From the NCBI RefSeq assembly GCF_003696265.1, contig NZ_RFFH01000022.1, positions 35,957 through 99,956 of the forward strand: DNA of 64,000 nucleotides, read 5' to 3'. Shown one piece after another: positions 49,162-57,681 of this stretch. Source of the stretch: Nocardia stercoris (lineage in GTDB: Bacteria > Actinomycetota > Actinomycetes > Mycobacteriales > Mycobacteriaceae). Numbering within the stretch: the stretch's first letter is position 1; each line of letters opens with the position of its first letter. Both the position numbers and the translations under genes were made by a program. Below the pieces are notes generated by a model that was given only the letters and a program-made list of their open reading frames with translations, did no database searches and had not been told where the DNA came from.

Positions 49162-50250
49162 ATGTCATCGTCGGAGCTGATGTCGATCGGGGTCTTCGCC
49201 CAGCGCACTGGACTGACCGCCAGTGCCCTGCGGTTCTACGCCGACAGCGGGCTGCTGCGGCCGGCCGAGGTCGACCCGGTCACGGGTTACCGCTATTACG
49301 GCCGCGACCAGTTCGAGCGCGCGGTCACCCTGCGGCGGCTCCGCGAGATGGGTGTGTCGCTGGAGGCCGCCGACACGATCCTGTCCGCCGCGCCCGCCGC
49401 GGCGGCGCGGCTGATCGACGACCATGTCGCGCGGATCGTGGCGGATGCGGCGACCGTGCGCCGGAGAGCGCTCGCCCTGAAGGCGGCTCTGACCGGGGCG
49501 ACCCATCTTCCGGTGGTGGAGGCGAGCGGACCGGTGTTCGCCGCAGCGGTGGAGCAGGTCCTGGCCGCGACCGCGCACGAGCCGACGATGCCGGTGCTCA
49601 ACGGGCTGCGGGTGGAGGTTACGCGGGACGCGGTGACATTGACCGCGACCGACCGCTACCGCTTGTCCACCCGAACGCTCGTACCCACGGATTCCTTTGT
49701 CACGCAATGGGCTACGACTGTCGACGGCGACGATCTGCGTGCCGCGCTGAACGACCTCCGGCGCAGCGCGTCGGTCCGCATCGACGCTGCCCCGCACGGC
49801 ATCCGGTTCCGGGCCGGCAATCGGGACGACCGGCACTGCCGATCCCTGCCCGACGACTTCCCCGACTTCCGGGCGATGCTGGCCGCGCTGCCCAGCCCCA
49901 CCACACGCGTCGCAGTACCGAAAGGCCGATTCCTCGGCGCGCTGGAATCCCGAGGGGGAGAACACGTCCTGCTACGTGTGACTGCCCAGCACGGACTCGA
50001 TATTCTGCCGGACGCGGAACACCCGATTCCCGCCACGGTCACCGGGCAGGACCTCGCGATCGCCTTCGAGCTGACCACGCTCTACCCGGCCGTCGGCACC
50101 GCGATCGGCCCAGATCTCATCCTCGAACTCCGCGGCACCGACGGCCCCGCCACGATCCGCTCCGCCGACCACGGTGACCTCACCACACTCGCCATGCCCA
50201 CCGACCCGCGACCGTTCGGCGCGACACCTCGACCAGGAGAACCTCGATGA
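49162..50250 (+). CDS. MerR DNA-binding domain fused to a DNA polymerase beta-clamp (DnaN)-like domain
   Basis: 362 residues. Residues 1-75 are a MerR HTH and wing (SIGVFAQRTGLTASALRFYA, VTGYRYYGRDQFERAVTL) with a following helix to about 110. From about 118 the protein matches sliding-clamp folds: PVLNGLRVEVTRDAVTLTAT with DRYRLSTRTL, which is the DnaN core, then two further beta-alpha-beta units (DDFPDFRAML, HPIPATVTGQDLAIAF, IGPDLILELRG). It is shorter than true DnaN (about 370), lacking roughly one third of a clamp. The clamp part could sense a peptide or ligand, or bind DNA. It overlaps the next gene by 4 bases. Confidence 0.85.
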   Translation: MSSSELMSIGVFAQRTGLTASALRFYADSGLLRPAEVDPVTGYRYYGRDQFERAVTLRRLREMGVSLEAADTILSAAPAAAARLIDDHVARIVADAATVRRRALALKAALTGATHLPVVEASGPVFAAAVEQVLAATAHEPTMPVLNGLRVEVTRDAVTLTATDRYRLSTRTLVPTDSFVTQWATTVDGDDLRAALNDLRRSASVRIDAAPHGIRFRAGNRDDRHCRSLPDDFPDFRAMLAALPSPTTRVAVPKGRFLGALESRGGEHVLLRVTAQHGLDILPDAEHPIPATVTGQDLAIAFELTTLYPAVGTAIGPDLILELRGTDGPATIRSADHGDLTTLAMPTDPRPFGATPRPGEPR

Positions 50251-50753
50251 CCGACGACACCACAACCGATCCCACCATGGACGCCATCGCCCGAGCAGTT
50301 GCCGAGGGCCGGTCCGGCGATCCGGTCGCCGCCCGCCGGCAACTGCTGACCCTGTGGTCGGAGATCGGGGTCCTCGGTGACGCCCTGCACCGCTGCACAC
50401 TCGCGCACTACCTCGCGGATCTCTACCCCGATCCGGCCCGAGCCCTCGCCTGGGACATCCGTGCGCTCGACGCGGCGGACGCGGTCAGCGAACAACGCGT
50501 CCAGGATCACGATGCCGGCCTGCACATCGCCGGCTTCTACCCGTCACTGCATCTCAACCTCGCCGACAGCTACCGTCGTCTCGGTTCCTTCGCCGCGGCG
50601 GCCGAGCACATCTCCGCCGCCGAAAAGTGCTGTCCCGAACTGCCCGACGACGGATACGGCACGGTGATCCGCACCGCCGTCCGGGAGGTGGGCGAGGCCG
50701 TGGCGCGGCGAGACACGACGGCGCGGTCCTCGGCACCCGGATCGGCTGTGTGA
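50247..50753 (+). CDS. TPR-like small protein coupled to the MerR-clamp gene
   Basis: 168 residues, start overlapping the previous stop (ATGA). Helical pairs with TPR character are visible: ALHRCTLAHYLADLYPDPARALAW, read as LAHYLADLYPDPARALAW, and HLNLADSYRRLGSFAAAAEHI. No signal or membrane segment. Proteins of this kind are common beside DnaN-like MerR genes as far as I recall, but I cannot name a function. It probably binds a partner protein. Confidence 0.7.
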   Translation: MTDDTTTDPTMDAIARAVAEGRSGDPVAARRQLLTLWSEIGVLGDALHRCTLAHYLADLYPDPARALAWDIRALDAADAVSEQRVQDHDAGLHIAGFYPSLHLNLADSYRRLGSFAAAAEHISAAEKCCPELPDDGYGTVIRTAVREVGEAVARRDTTARSSAPGSAV

Positions 50754-50822
50754 CAGGCGGGGTCACCGCATCGAAATGCTCTCTACCTGCGGTGGGCCGG
50801 AAATCTCGGCTAGGGTGGCCGG

Positions 50823-51299
50823 GTGGAGATCGAGGTGACGCCGCTGCCGGGGATCGGTGTGTGCAAGGACTTCTCGTTGCGGCAGGCGCGGCGCCGGATC
50901 GGGGTGGTCGAGCGGCGCGACGGGTCGGTCGAACTGATCGTGTCCCGGGTCGACGATCCCGACACGACCGTGTCGATCCCGTTGTCGGACAGCGAGATCG
51001 ACGTTCTGGCCGGGCTGTTGGGCGTACCGGCGGTGACGACGGCCGAGGATCGTTCGGGTGCGGGGGGTTTGACCACACGGCAGCTCGGGATCGACCGGGG
51101 CAGCCCGTTCGACGGACGCCCGCTCGCGGACACCGAGATGCGGACCCGGACCGGGGTGTCCATCGTGGCGGTGGTGCGTGCCGGTGTCGCGATCCCTTCG
51201 CCCGCTACGGATTTCGTGCTCGTCGCGGGGGATCGGGTGGTCACGGTCGGCACGGGTGCGGGGCTCGACGCGGCGGCCCGGCTGCTCACCCGGGGATAG
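50823..51299 (+). CDS. KhtT-like (TrkA-C) antiporter regulatory protein, first copy
   Basis: 158 residues, GTG start. N-terminal beta-rich domain (LPGIGVCKDFSLRQARRRIG, with VVERRDG) and C-terminal RCK_C/TrkA-C domain (FDGRPLADTEMRTRTGVSIV, DRVVTVGTGAGL). This is the plan of KhtT/AmhM proteins, which gate CPA2 K+/H+ antiporters in response to pH or nucleotides such as c-di-AMP. It is 60-70 bases upstream of a second copy. Confidence 0.83.
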   Translation: MEIEVTPLPGIGVCKDFSLRQARRRIGVVERRDGSVELIVSRVDDPDTTVSIPLSDSEIDVLAGLLGVPAVTTAEDRSGAGGLTTRQLGIDRGSPFDGRPLADTEMRTRTGVSIVAVVRAGVAIPSPATDFVLVAGDRVVTVGTGAGLDAAARLLTRG

Positions 51300-51371
51300 C
51301 CGGATTCGGGCCGCTGCCACGCCGAAAGTAAAGAGAAGGTAATATGGTGGCGGACCGAGGTGGGTGAGCAA

Positions 51372-51854
51372 ATGAATGTCGATGTCACTGCGTTACCGGG
51401 AGTCGGTGTCCGCAAAGACTTCTCGTTGTCGAAAGTAGATCGCCGGCTGGGGGTGATCGATCGGCGCGACGGTGGGACGGACCTGATCTTCACCGCGGTC
51501 GGCAACCCGGACACCTCCGAGCAAGTGCCGTTGTCGGACGCGGAGGCTCGTACCCTGGCCGGATTGCTCGGCGCACCGCAACTGGTGGCGAAACTGCGTG
51601 CCGAGCACCGCGAAATCGACGGTGTCAGTACCCGTTCGATCCTGATCGGCCACCGTTCACCCTTCGCCGGACGGCCGCTCGGCGACACCCGGCTGCGGAC
51701 CCGGACCCGCGCCTCGATCGTGGCCGTGCTGCGCGACGGTGGCGTACTCCCTTCCCCCGGGCCGGAATTCGTGTTCGAGGCGATGGACACGGTGGTCGTC
51801 GTCGGTACGCTCGACGGCCTCGAGGTCGCGGCGACGATCCTCACCGACGGGTGA
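51372..51854 (+). CDS. KhtT-like (TrkA-C) antiporter regulatory protein, second copy
   Basis: 160 residues from ATG at 51372; GTG at 51360 is an alternative. Same two-domain plan as the first copy (LPGVGVRKDFSLSKVDRRLG; FAGRPLGDTRLRTRTRASIV) but clearly diverged, so a tandem duplication. Its stop is 4 bases before the GTG start of the antiporter, so it is the more tightly linked subunit. Confidence 0.85.
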   Translation: MNVDVTALPGVGVRKDFSLSKVDRRLGVIDRRDGGTDLIFTAVGNPDTSEQVPLSDAEARTLAGLLGAPQLVAKLRAEHREIDGVSTRSILIGHRSPFAGRPLGDTRLRTRTRASIVAVLRDGGVLPSPGPEFVFEAMDTVVVVGTLDGLEVAATILTDG

Positions 51855-51858
51855 CGCC

Positions 51859-53142
51859 GTGCATCCGACACCGACGATGCTGGCCATGATCCAGTTGGGC
51901 GCCGTGTTCTTCGGATTGGGGATCCTCGGGCGCATCGCGGCCCGCATCGGCCTGTCGCCGATCCCGCTCTATCTGCTGGGCGGACTGGTCTTCGGGACCG
52001 GGGGACTGGTCGAACTGCACGAGACCGACGAATTCATCCACCTCGCCAGCGAGATCGGGGTGGTGCTGCTTCTGCTGCTGCTCGGACTGGAATACACGGC
52101 GGGCGAACTGGTTTCGGGGATGCGCCGGTCGTGGACCGCCGGGGTGCTCGACATCGTGTTGAACGCGACCCCGGGTGTGGTGGCGGCGCTGCTGCTGGGC
52201 TTGGGCCCGACCGGGGCGATCGCGATGGCGGGCGTCACCTACATCTCGTCCTCCGGCATCGTCGCCAAGGTCCTCGACGACCTGGGCCGCCTCGGTAATC
52301 GCGAGACACCGGTGATCCTGTCGATCCTGGTGTTCGAGGACCTCACGATGGCGGTATACCTGCCCGTGCTGACCGCGGTCCTGGCCGGCGCCGGGCTGGC
52401 CGCCGGCCTGACCACCGTCGCCATCGCCCTGGTCGCGGTGACGATCGTGCTCGTCGTGGCGCTGCGCTACGGCCGGTACATCTCGGCGATCGTGTCCAGC
52501 GACGACCGGGAGGTCTTCCTGCTGACCGTGCTGGGCTCGGCACTGCTCGTCGCCGGAGTGGCTTCGGCGCTGCAGGTGTCGGCGGCGGTCGGGGCGTTCC
52601 TGCTCGGCATCGCCATCTCGGGGGCCACCGCGCACAACGCGACCAAACTGCTCGAACCGTTGCGTGACCTGTTCGCCGCGCTGTTCTTCGTCCTGTTCGG
52701 CCTCCGGACCGACCCCGGCAGTATCCCGCCGGTGCTGGGCATCGCCGTGCTGCTCGCGCTGATCACCACCGCGACCAAGATCGCGACCGGCTGGTGGGCC
52801 GCCCGCCGCGCCGGGGCCGCCCGCCTCGGCCGTGCCCGCGCCGGCGCGGCCCTGGTCGCCCGCGGCGAATTCTCCATCGTCATCGCCGGTCTCGCCGTCG
52901 CCGCCGGCGCGGTACCCTCCGGATTCGCCGCGCTGGCCACCACCTACGTGCTGCTCATGGCGATCCTCGGCCCGGTCGCCGCCCGGATCGTCGAACCGGT
53001 CGTGCGGGCGGTCGAGACAGTCACGGCCCGCCGGTCGGATCGGGACGCCGAGGACGGGTTGTCGTTGTGGGGGAACACTTTCCGGTGGGGAGCGGGCCGC
53101 ACGGTGGCCGGGCGGGACGAGGGCCGAGGGGAATCGGCGTGA
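51859..53142 (+). CDS. CPA2 cation:proton antiporter (KhtU-like)
   Basis: 427 residues from GTG at 51859 (ATG at 51877 is possible). About twelve membrane helices. Family elements: GIGxL-type first helices (AVFFGLGILGRIAARIGLSP), the acidic helix ISSSGIVAKVLDDLGR, LVFEDLTMAVYLPVL with the conserved ED, and VSAAVGAFLLGIAISG. The C-terminus is a short hydrophilic tail without a fused TrkA-N domain, so regulation depends on the two separate KhtT-like proteins upstream. Role: K+ or Na+ efflux against protons. Confidence 0.87.
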   Translation: MHPTPTMLAMIQLGAVFFGLGILGRIAARIGLSPIPLYLLGGLVFGTGGLVELHETDEFIHLASEIGVVLLLLLLGLEYTAGELVSGMRRSWTAGVLDIVLNATPGVVAALLLGLGPTGAIAMAGVTYISSSGIVAKVLDDLGRLGNRETPVILSILVFEDLTMAVYLPVLTAVLAGAGLAAGLTTVAIALVAVTIVLVVALRYGRYISAIVSSDDREVFLLTVLGSALLVAGVASALQVSAAVGAFLLGIAISGATAHNATKLLEPLRDLFAALFFVLFGLRTDPGSIPPVLGIAVLLALITTATKIATGWWAARRAGAARLGRARAGAALVARGEFSIVIAGLAVAAGAVPSGFAALATTYVLLMAILGPVAARIVEPVVRAVETVTARRSDRDAEDGLSLWGNTFRWGAGRTVAGRDEGRGESA

Positions 53143-53227
53143 CGGGGGACCAAGTATTCGGGTTCGAGGACACTCGTTGCCTCGCATCCGTTGTCGTACG
53201 AAGCGGTCGTTGGCAAGATGCCCGGGT

Positions 53228-54121
53228 ATGACTGCCGAGCCGGAAGTATTGACCCTCGAGCTGCCGCACCTGACGGTCTCGGCGCTGGCGTGGGGACCGG
53301 TTGACGGCCGGCTCGCGCTGTGCCTGCACGGGTATCCGGACACCGCGTGGACGTGGCGGCATCTGGGGCCCGCGCTCGCCGCGGCGGGCTACCGGGTCGT
53401 CGCGCCGTTCAGCCGTGGCTACGCGCCGACCGCGATCCCCGCCGACGGCGACTACCACATCGGTGCCCTGATGTTCGATGCCGTTGCGCTGCACAGTCAT
53501 CTCGGTGGGGATTCCGATGCGGTGCTGATCGGCCACGACTGGGGCGGATTCACCGCGCTCGGACTCGCGGCGCACCCGGACTCGCCGTTCGCGAAGGTGG
53601 CCGCGCTGGGAATCCCGGTGCTATCCGGCTTCCGGCGCCGCATGCCACTGCGCACGCTCCGGCGCTCGGCGGCCCAGACCCGGATGAGCTGGTATGTGCT
53701 CTACCAGCAACTCCCCGGTGTATCGGAACGCACGCTCGATCGCGTCGTCCCCACCCTGTGGCGCGACTGGACGCCGGCCTCCTACGACAGCACCGACGAC
53801 CTCGCTCGCCTGTGGGCGGCCCTGCCCGATCGCGCGCATCGCACCGCGGCCCTGTCCTACTACCGCTTCCTCTTCCAGCCCCGCCGCCTCGCCGCGCCGT
53901 ACCGCTCACTGCACGCCAGCCACGACAAACCACCCCGCATTCCGATTCTGTTGCTGCACGGCGAGGTCGACGGCGCGATCGATGTCGCTCTGGCCACCTT
54001 CAGCGCCGAACGCCTGCCCGCGGGAAGCCGCCACGAAATCATCAGCGCCGCCGGTCATTTCATGCATCTGGATCAGCCCGGCCGAGTCGATCGCCTGATC
54101 GTCGACTACCTGGCCGGGTGA
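53228..54121 (+). CDS. Epoxide hydrolase/haloalkane dehalogenase-like alpha/beta hydrolase
   Basis: 297 residues from ATG at 53228; the frame is open upstream into the antiporter gene but that part is not plausible. HGYPDTAWTWRHLGP is the oxyanion HGxP motif. The nucleophile is Asp in LIGHDWGGFTALG, as in epoxide hydrolases and dehalogenases, not Ser. An Asp in LHGEVDGAID and the His in SAAGHFMHLDQP complete the triad. The substrate is unknown. Confidence 0.85.
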   Translation: MTAEPEVLTLELPHLTVSALAWGPVDGRLALCLHGYPDTAWTWRHLGPALAAAGYRVVAPFSRGYAPTAIPADGDYHIGALMFDAVALHSHLGGDSDAVLIGHDWGGFTALGLAAHPDSPFAKVAALGIPVLSGFRRRMPLRTLRRSAAQTRMSWYVLYQQLPGVSERTLDRVVPTLWRDWTPASYDSTDDLARLWAALPDRAHRTAALSYYRFLFQPRRLAAPYRSLHASHDKPPRIPILLLHGEVDGAIDVALATFSAERLPAGSRHEIISAAGHFMHLDQPGRVDRLIVDYLAG

Positions 54122-54148
54122 TCGGCCGGGGGCGCCTCAGGGACGGTC

Positions 54149-54466
54149 TCAGCTCGCCATCGTCATCGCCCGCCACGCCTTCCTGGAGCGCGAGCGGGCT
54201 TGTGGCGCAGCGTATTCGATGCGTCTACGCGCCTCGGAAGGGCTGATCCGCAGCAGATCACTCAACAGATCCGCGGTGTCGCGGTAGCCGGTGTCGGCGG
54301 CGAGGCCGCGGCGCTCGGCTTCGGCGACGGCCGCGACCATGGCCGCACCCAGTCGACGCCGGCGGCGTTCGGTTTCGACGAGGGTACGCAGCAAGTCGAC
54401 ATCGGGTAGTTCCGACCATCTCCACGTCGGAGCATCCGGTGCAAGTGCGGTCGAATGTGTGTTCAC
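54149..54466 (-). pseudogene. Truncated 13E12/DUF222-family (HNH endonuclease-type) gene
   Basis: 105 residues, GTG start at 54466. The helical stretch AVAEAERRGLAADTGYRDTADLL and RISPSEARRRI, each part of the DUF222 N-terminus, is clear. The family is normally 400 or more residues and ends with an HNH nuclease domain; here only the N-terminal piece remains and the sequence then loses similarity (RSRSRKAWRAMTMAS) before a stop. A perfect SOS box lies just upstream, as at intact mycobacterial 13E12 genes. It is best read as a remnant, although a short product may still be made. Confidence 0.75.
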
Positions 54467-54487
54467 GTGAAGCAGGGTACCTCATCA

Positions 54488-54503
54488 TCGAACACATGTT
54501 CGA
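54488..54503. promoter_or_regulatory. LexA/SOS box
   Basis: TCGAACACATGTTCGA is a perfect 16-bp palindrome except the central ACAT and matches the mycobacterial-type SOS box. It lies 21 bases before the truncated 13E12 gene start (minus) and 54 bases before the ARMT1-like gene start (plus), so both could be damage-inducible. Confidence 0.85.
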
Positions 54504-54557
54504 GTAATGGTCGAGCCGGGGTGTGTCGCGTTCGCGCTTGCGGGCACAATCGGATCC

Positions 54558-55730
54558 ATGGGTCAAGCGCCGCCGGTTGTCGCCGGAGCTCCGGGGTCGT
54601 TCGCGCGAAGCGTATTCACCGAACGCCACCCGAAGCTGATCGAGCAGGTCGCGGGTGCTCACCCGTACAGGCCGGGCGAGCGCGCGGCACTGCGACAACT
54701 GCTCGACGTCAGTCTGCACGGCGTCCTCGAACCGCTCCCCTCGGGGGCGGACGATGCCGATCGGTGGCGGTCCTGGGGCGCCGAGTGGTGGGGGCGTTCG
54801 TGGGGTGAGGCGCCGTTCTTGTTCGCCGAGAGCTATTTCTATCGCTTGCTTTTGGACGCGGTCGGCTACCTCCGGCCTGGCCCTTGGCACGGAGTCGATC
54901 CGTTCGGGCCCGCCAAGCGCGCCGAGCTGACCGGCCCAGCAGTGGCCGCGGAGTTGCGGGCGCTCGAGTCACTGGCGCACGCCGGTGGCTCAGATGTGCG
55001 TGAGGTGTTGCTGAAGTCGGCGCTGTGGGGCAACCAGGCGGACCTGGGATTCCAGTTGACCGCGTCCTCGACCCGTGAGTCAGGCTCGTTGCTGGTCGAC
55101 GACAGCAGCCGGATGTGGCGGGTCCTGGAAGCGGCCGGCGATCCGGTCGTGCATCTGGTTGCCGACAATGCGGGTCGAGAACTGATCCCGGACCTTGTCC
55201 TGCTGGATCATCTGCTGACCGCGGGTCTGGCTCATCGGATGGTCGTCCATCTGAAGCCGCGTCCGTACTACGTGTCCGACGCCACCACGGGCGACCTGCT
55301 GGACTGCCTGTCCGTGCTGGAGAACAGCGCCGTCGCCGCGGCACGAGACATCGGCGGACGACTCAGCGCCGCCCTGCGCAGTGGAGGTGTGGGGATCGAT
55401 GTCCACGAGTTCTTCTGCAGTCCATTGCCATTCGAGCAAATGCCGCGAGACCTCGCCGATCAGTTCGCTGCCGCCGACCTCGTGATCCTGAAGGGCGACC
55501 TGAACTATCGCCGCTTGGTGGGCGACCGGCATTGGGCGCCGACGACCTCGTTCGAGGACCTGGTGGCGTACTTTCCGGCACCAGTTGCGGCATTGCGCAC
55601 ACTGAAGTCCGAAGTCGCCGTCGGCATGTCCGGAAGCCAGGTCGATTCGCTCGACCGCTCCGATCCGAACTGGCGCACGAACGGGCAACACGCTGTGATC
55701 CAAATCCGCCCGAGGAGCGGAGGGAACTGA
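54558..55730 (+). CDS. DUF89/ARMT1-like metal-dependent phosphatase
   Basis: 390 residues from ATG at 54558. The DUF89 signatures are present: Asp-Asn in HLVADNAGRELIPDLVLLDH with the following long helix, and the closing VILKGDLNYRRLVGDRHW and LRTLKSEVAVGM. The Asp/Asn residues bind Mn, Co or Ni in structures of the family. Members dephosphorylate small sugar phosphates (damage control) and human ARMT1 has been tied to DNA damage responses. Here an SOS box sits 54 bases upstream, so LexA control is possible. Confidence 0.85.
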   Translation: MGQAPPVVAGAPGSFARSVFTERHPKLIEQVAGAHPYRPGERAALRQLLDVSLHGVLEPLPSGADDADRWRSWGAEWWGRSWGEAPFLFAESYFYRLLLDAVGYLRPGPWHGVDPFGPAKRAELTGPAVAAELRALESLAHAGGSDVREVLLKSALWGNQADLGFQLTASSTRESGSLLVDDSSRMWRVLEAAGDPVVHLVADNAGRELIPDLVLLDHLLTAGLAHRMVVHLKPRPYYVSDATTGDLLDCLSVLENSAVAAARDIGGRLSAALRSGGVGIDVHEFFCSPLPFEQMPRDLADQFAAADLVILKGDLNYRRLVGDRHWAPTTSFEDLVAYFPAPVAALRTLKSEVAVGMSGSQVDSLDRSDPNWRTNGQHAVIQIRPRSGGN

Positions 55731-55902
55731 TTTCGATTACGGATCCGTGGCCTGCTCGATCAGTAGCGGGACGGCGAATGTGCCGGGCGCCGGTCGCGCG
55801 TTCCGGGCGGGTCGCGGTGGCTTTCGTGGGAGATCCGCGCTGCCATCGGGAGTCGGGACCGCTCGCGGGTTTCCGGTGCGAGCGGATTGCGGCCAGGGCG
55901 GA

Positions 55903-56298
55903 TCAGCTGGTGCGGCGGGCGGCGGCGTACCCGCCGAGCCCGGCGGCGAGCAATCCCGCCACGATGGCGAGGTAGCCGCCGACGACACCGTTTCCGGTAC
56001 CGGGGCCGCCGGTGGCCGTCGCCAGGACCCAGACCCCGACCACCGTGCCGAGTACGCCCCCGACCACGGCCGCCACCGCCCAGGCGGGCCCGTTGGTGAC
56101 ACCGAAGCGGCTGTTCGGGCGGATCAGAGCGAGTACCCCGACGACGGCAGCGGCCACGCCGAGCAGGGCGGCGGAGGTCGCTACCAGGCGGCCCGAGGTC
56201 AGTTCGCCGGCACCGACCGCGAGCGAGCCGGCCGGCGTGGACAGTGCGGCGGCCATCCGGGCCGCGCCGTCGGCGACGAGCGAGTTGTGGACCGACAT
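55903..56298 (-). CDS. Small membrane protein of unknown function (DUF6223-like)
   Basis: 131 residues from ATG at 56298. Three or four hydrophobic helices: the LVATSAALLGVAAAVVGVLAL segment (read as TSAALLGVAAAVVGVLAL), then AWAVAAVVGGVLGTVVGVWV and YLAIVAGLLAAGLGGYAAA. I recall similar proteins annotated as DUF6223 but this is a weak memory. It diverges from a two-component system; the intervening 276 bases contain a very long palindrome. Confidence 0.6.
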   Translation of the reverse strand: MSVHNSLVADGAARMAAALSTPAGSLAVGAGELTSGRLVATSAALLGVAAAVVGVLALIRPNSRFGVTNGPAWAVAAVVGGVLGTVVGVWVLATATGGPGTGNGVVGGYLAIVAGLLAAGLGGYAAARRTS

Positions 56299-56484
56299 TG
56301 TTGTACTCCTTCGACTTTCGGCTGAACACCCGCCCCGGACACCGTCGCAACCGACATCGGATACCGCGAATTCGATTGCCGGACAGCGCCCGAATCGGAT
56401 CTGCGGGCCGATACCAGCATGCGGGCCGAGCGCGGGGCCGATCATCGTGCAGGCGTGGACAGTTCCCGCTGCCGCGGTGGTGGT

Positions 56485-56528
56485 GGTATCGGCCGCACTA
56501 CCACGGGCGCGGTAGTGCGGCCGATACC
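56485..56528. promoter_or_regulatory. 18-bp-arm palindrome upstream of a two-component system
   Basis: GGTATCGGCCGCACTACC at 56485-56502 and its exact complement GGTAGTGCGGCCGATACC at 56511-56528 are separated by 8 bases. It ends 46 bases before the kinase ATG. It can act as an operator for the NarL-type regulator or as a hairpin in a transcript. Confidence 0.75.
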
Positions 56529-56574
56529 GCGCAAGCGGGATTACCGGACCGCCTCCGGTGGCTAGGGTGCTTCC

Positions 56575-57681
56575 ATGGGCAGCGGACGGATCGGCGGTTA
56601 CGCGATCGCCGCTGCGGTGGCCGTGACACTGCTGGCCGGCGCCTTCTCGCGGCACCACATCGACGCCACGCTGGCCCCGCTGGGATACGCCCTGCTGACG
56701 GTCAGCGGACTGACGCTGCTGGCCCGCAACCGCTGGCCGGTGCCGGTTCTCGTGGTGACAGGGCTGTGCGCACTCGGCTATCAGGCCGCGGGCTTCGACG
56801 TGCCGGCCGTGGCGTTCCTCTTCGCCGTCTACGCCGCGGTGCGGGCGGGGCACCGCTGGACAACGGTCGTGGCCTCCGTCGTGCTGGTCGCCGCGTTGCC
56901 GGTTGCGGTGCTGGCCTCCGGGCAGCCGGTGGGCGCCGCGTTCGCGCAGGCCCGCGGCGCACTCGAACTCGCGTGGCTGGTCGCGGCCGGCGCGGCCGGT
57001 GAGGCCCTGCGGCAGGCGGAACAGCGGGCCGGTGAGGCCGAACGCACCCGGGAGGAGACCGCCCGCCGCCGCGCCGACGAGGAGCGCCTGCATATCGCGC
57101 GCGAGTTGCACGATTCGCTGACCCACCAGATCTCGGTCATCAAGGTGCAATCGGAGGCTGCCGTGCACGTGGCCCGCAAGCGCGGTGAACCGGTATCCGA
57201 GGCGTTGCTCGCCATCCGGGAGGCAGGCCGGGAGGCGGCCCGGGAACTGCGCGCGACCCTAGAGGCGCTCCGTGACGACGCGGCCGCGGCGCGCCCCGGC
57301 ATCGCCGACGTGCCGGACCTGCTGGAACGGCTGCGGGTCGGCGGCCTGCCCACGACGTTGGCGATCGACGGTGCGCCCGGCGAACTGTCGACGGCGGTGG
57401 ACCGGACCGTGTACCGGATCGTGCAGGAGTCGCTGACCAACGTCATCCGGCACGCCGGGACCGCCGCGGCAACGGTCCGCATCGTCTACCAGCCCGGTGC
57501 CGTGGTCGTCCGGATCGAGGACAACGGCACGGCCACAACGGATTCCGTTCCCCCGCACGGCGTCGGCCTGCGGGGGATGCGTGAACGGGTCACGGCCCTC
57601 GGCGGCCGGCTGCACGCGGCGCCGCGGCCCGAAGGCGGGTTTCGGGTGCAGGCCGAACTGCCGGTGGAGCGGGCGTCGTGA
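56575..57681 (+). CDS. Sensor histidine kinase (NarL partner)
   Basis: 368 residues. Four or five N-terminal membrane helices (residues 8-140), then HisKA_3 with the phospho-His in IARELHDSLTHQISVIKVQ, ATPase elements VQESLTNVIRHAG, VRIEDNG and GLRGMRERVTALGG. The stop overlaps the GTG of the regulator (GTGA). Upstream lies the 18-bp-arm palindrome and the divergent small membrane protein, a likely target. Confidence 0.9.
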   Translation: MGSGRIGGYAIAAAVAVTLLAGAFSRHHIDATLAPLGYALLTVSGLTLLARNRWPVPVLVVTGLCALGYQAAGFDVPAVAFLFAVYAAVRAGHRWTTVVASVVLVAALPVAVLASGQPVGAAFAQARGALELAWLVAAGAAGEALRQAEQRAGEAERTREETARRRADEERLHIARELHDSLTHQISVIKVQSEAAVHVARKRGEPVSEALLAIREAGREAARELRATLEALRDDAAAARPGIADVPDLLERLRVGGLPTTLAIDGAPGELSTAVDRTVYRIVQESLTNVIRHAGTAAATVRIVYQPGAVVVRIEDNGTATTDSVPPHGVGLRGMRERVTALGGRLHAAPRPEGGFRVQAELPVERAS

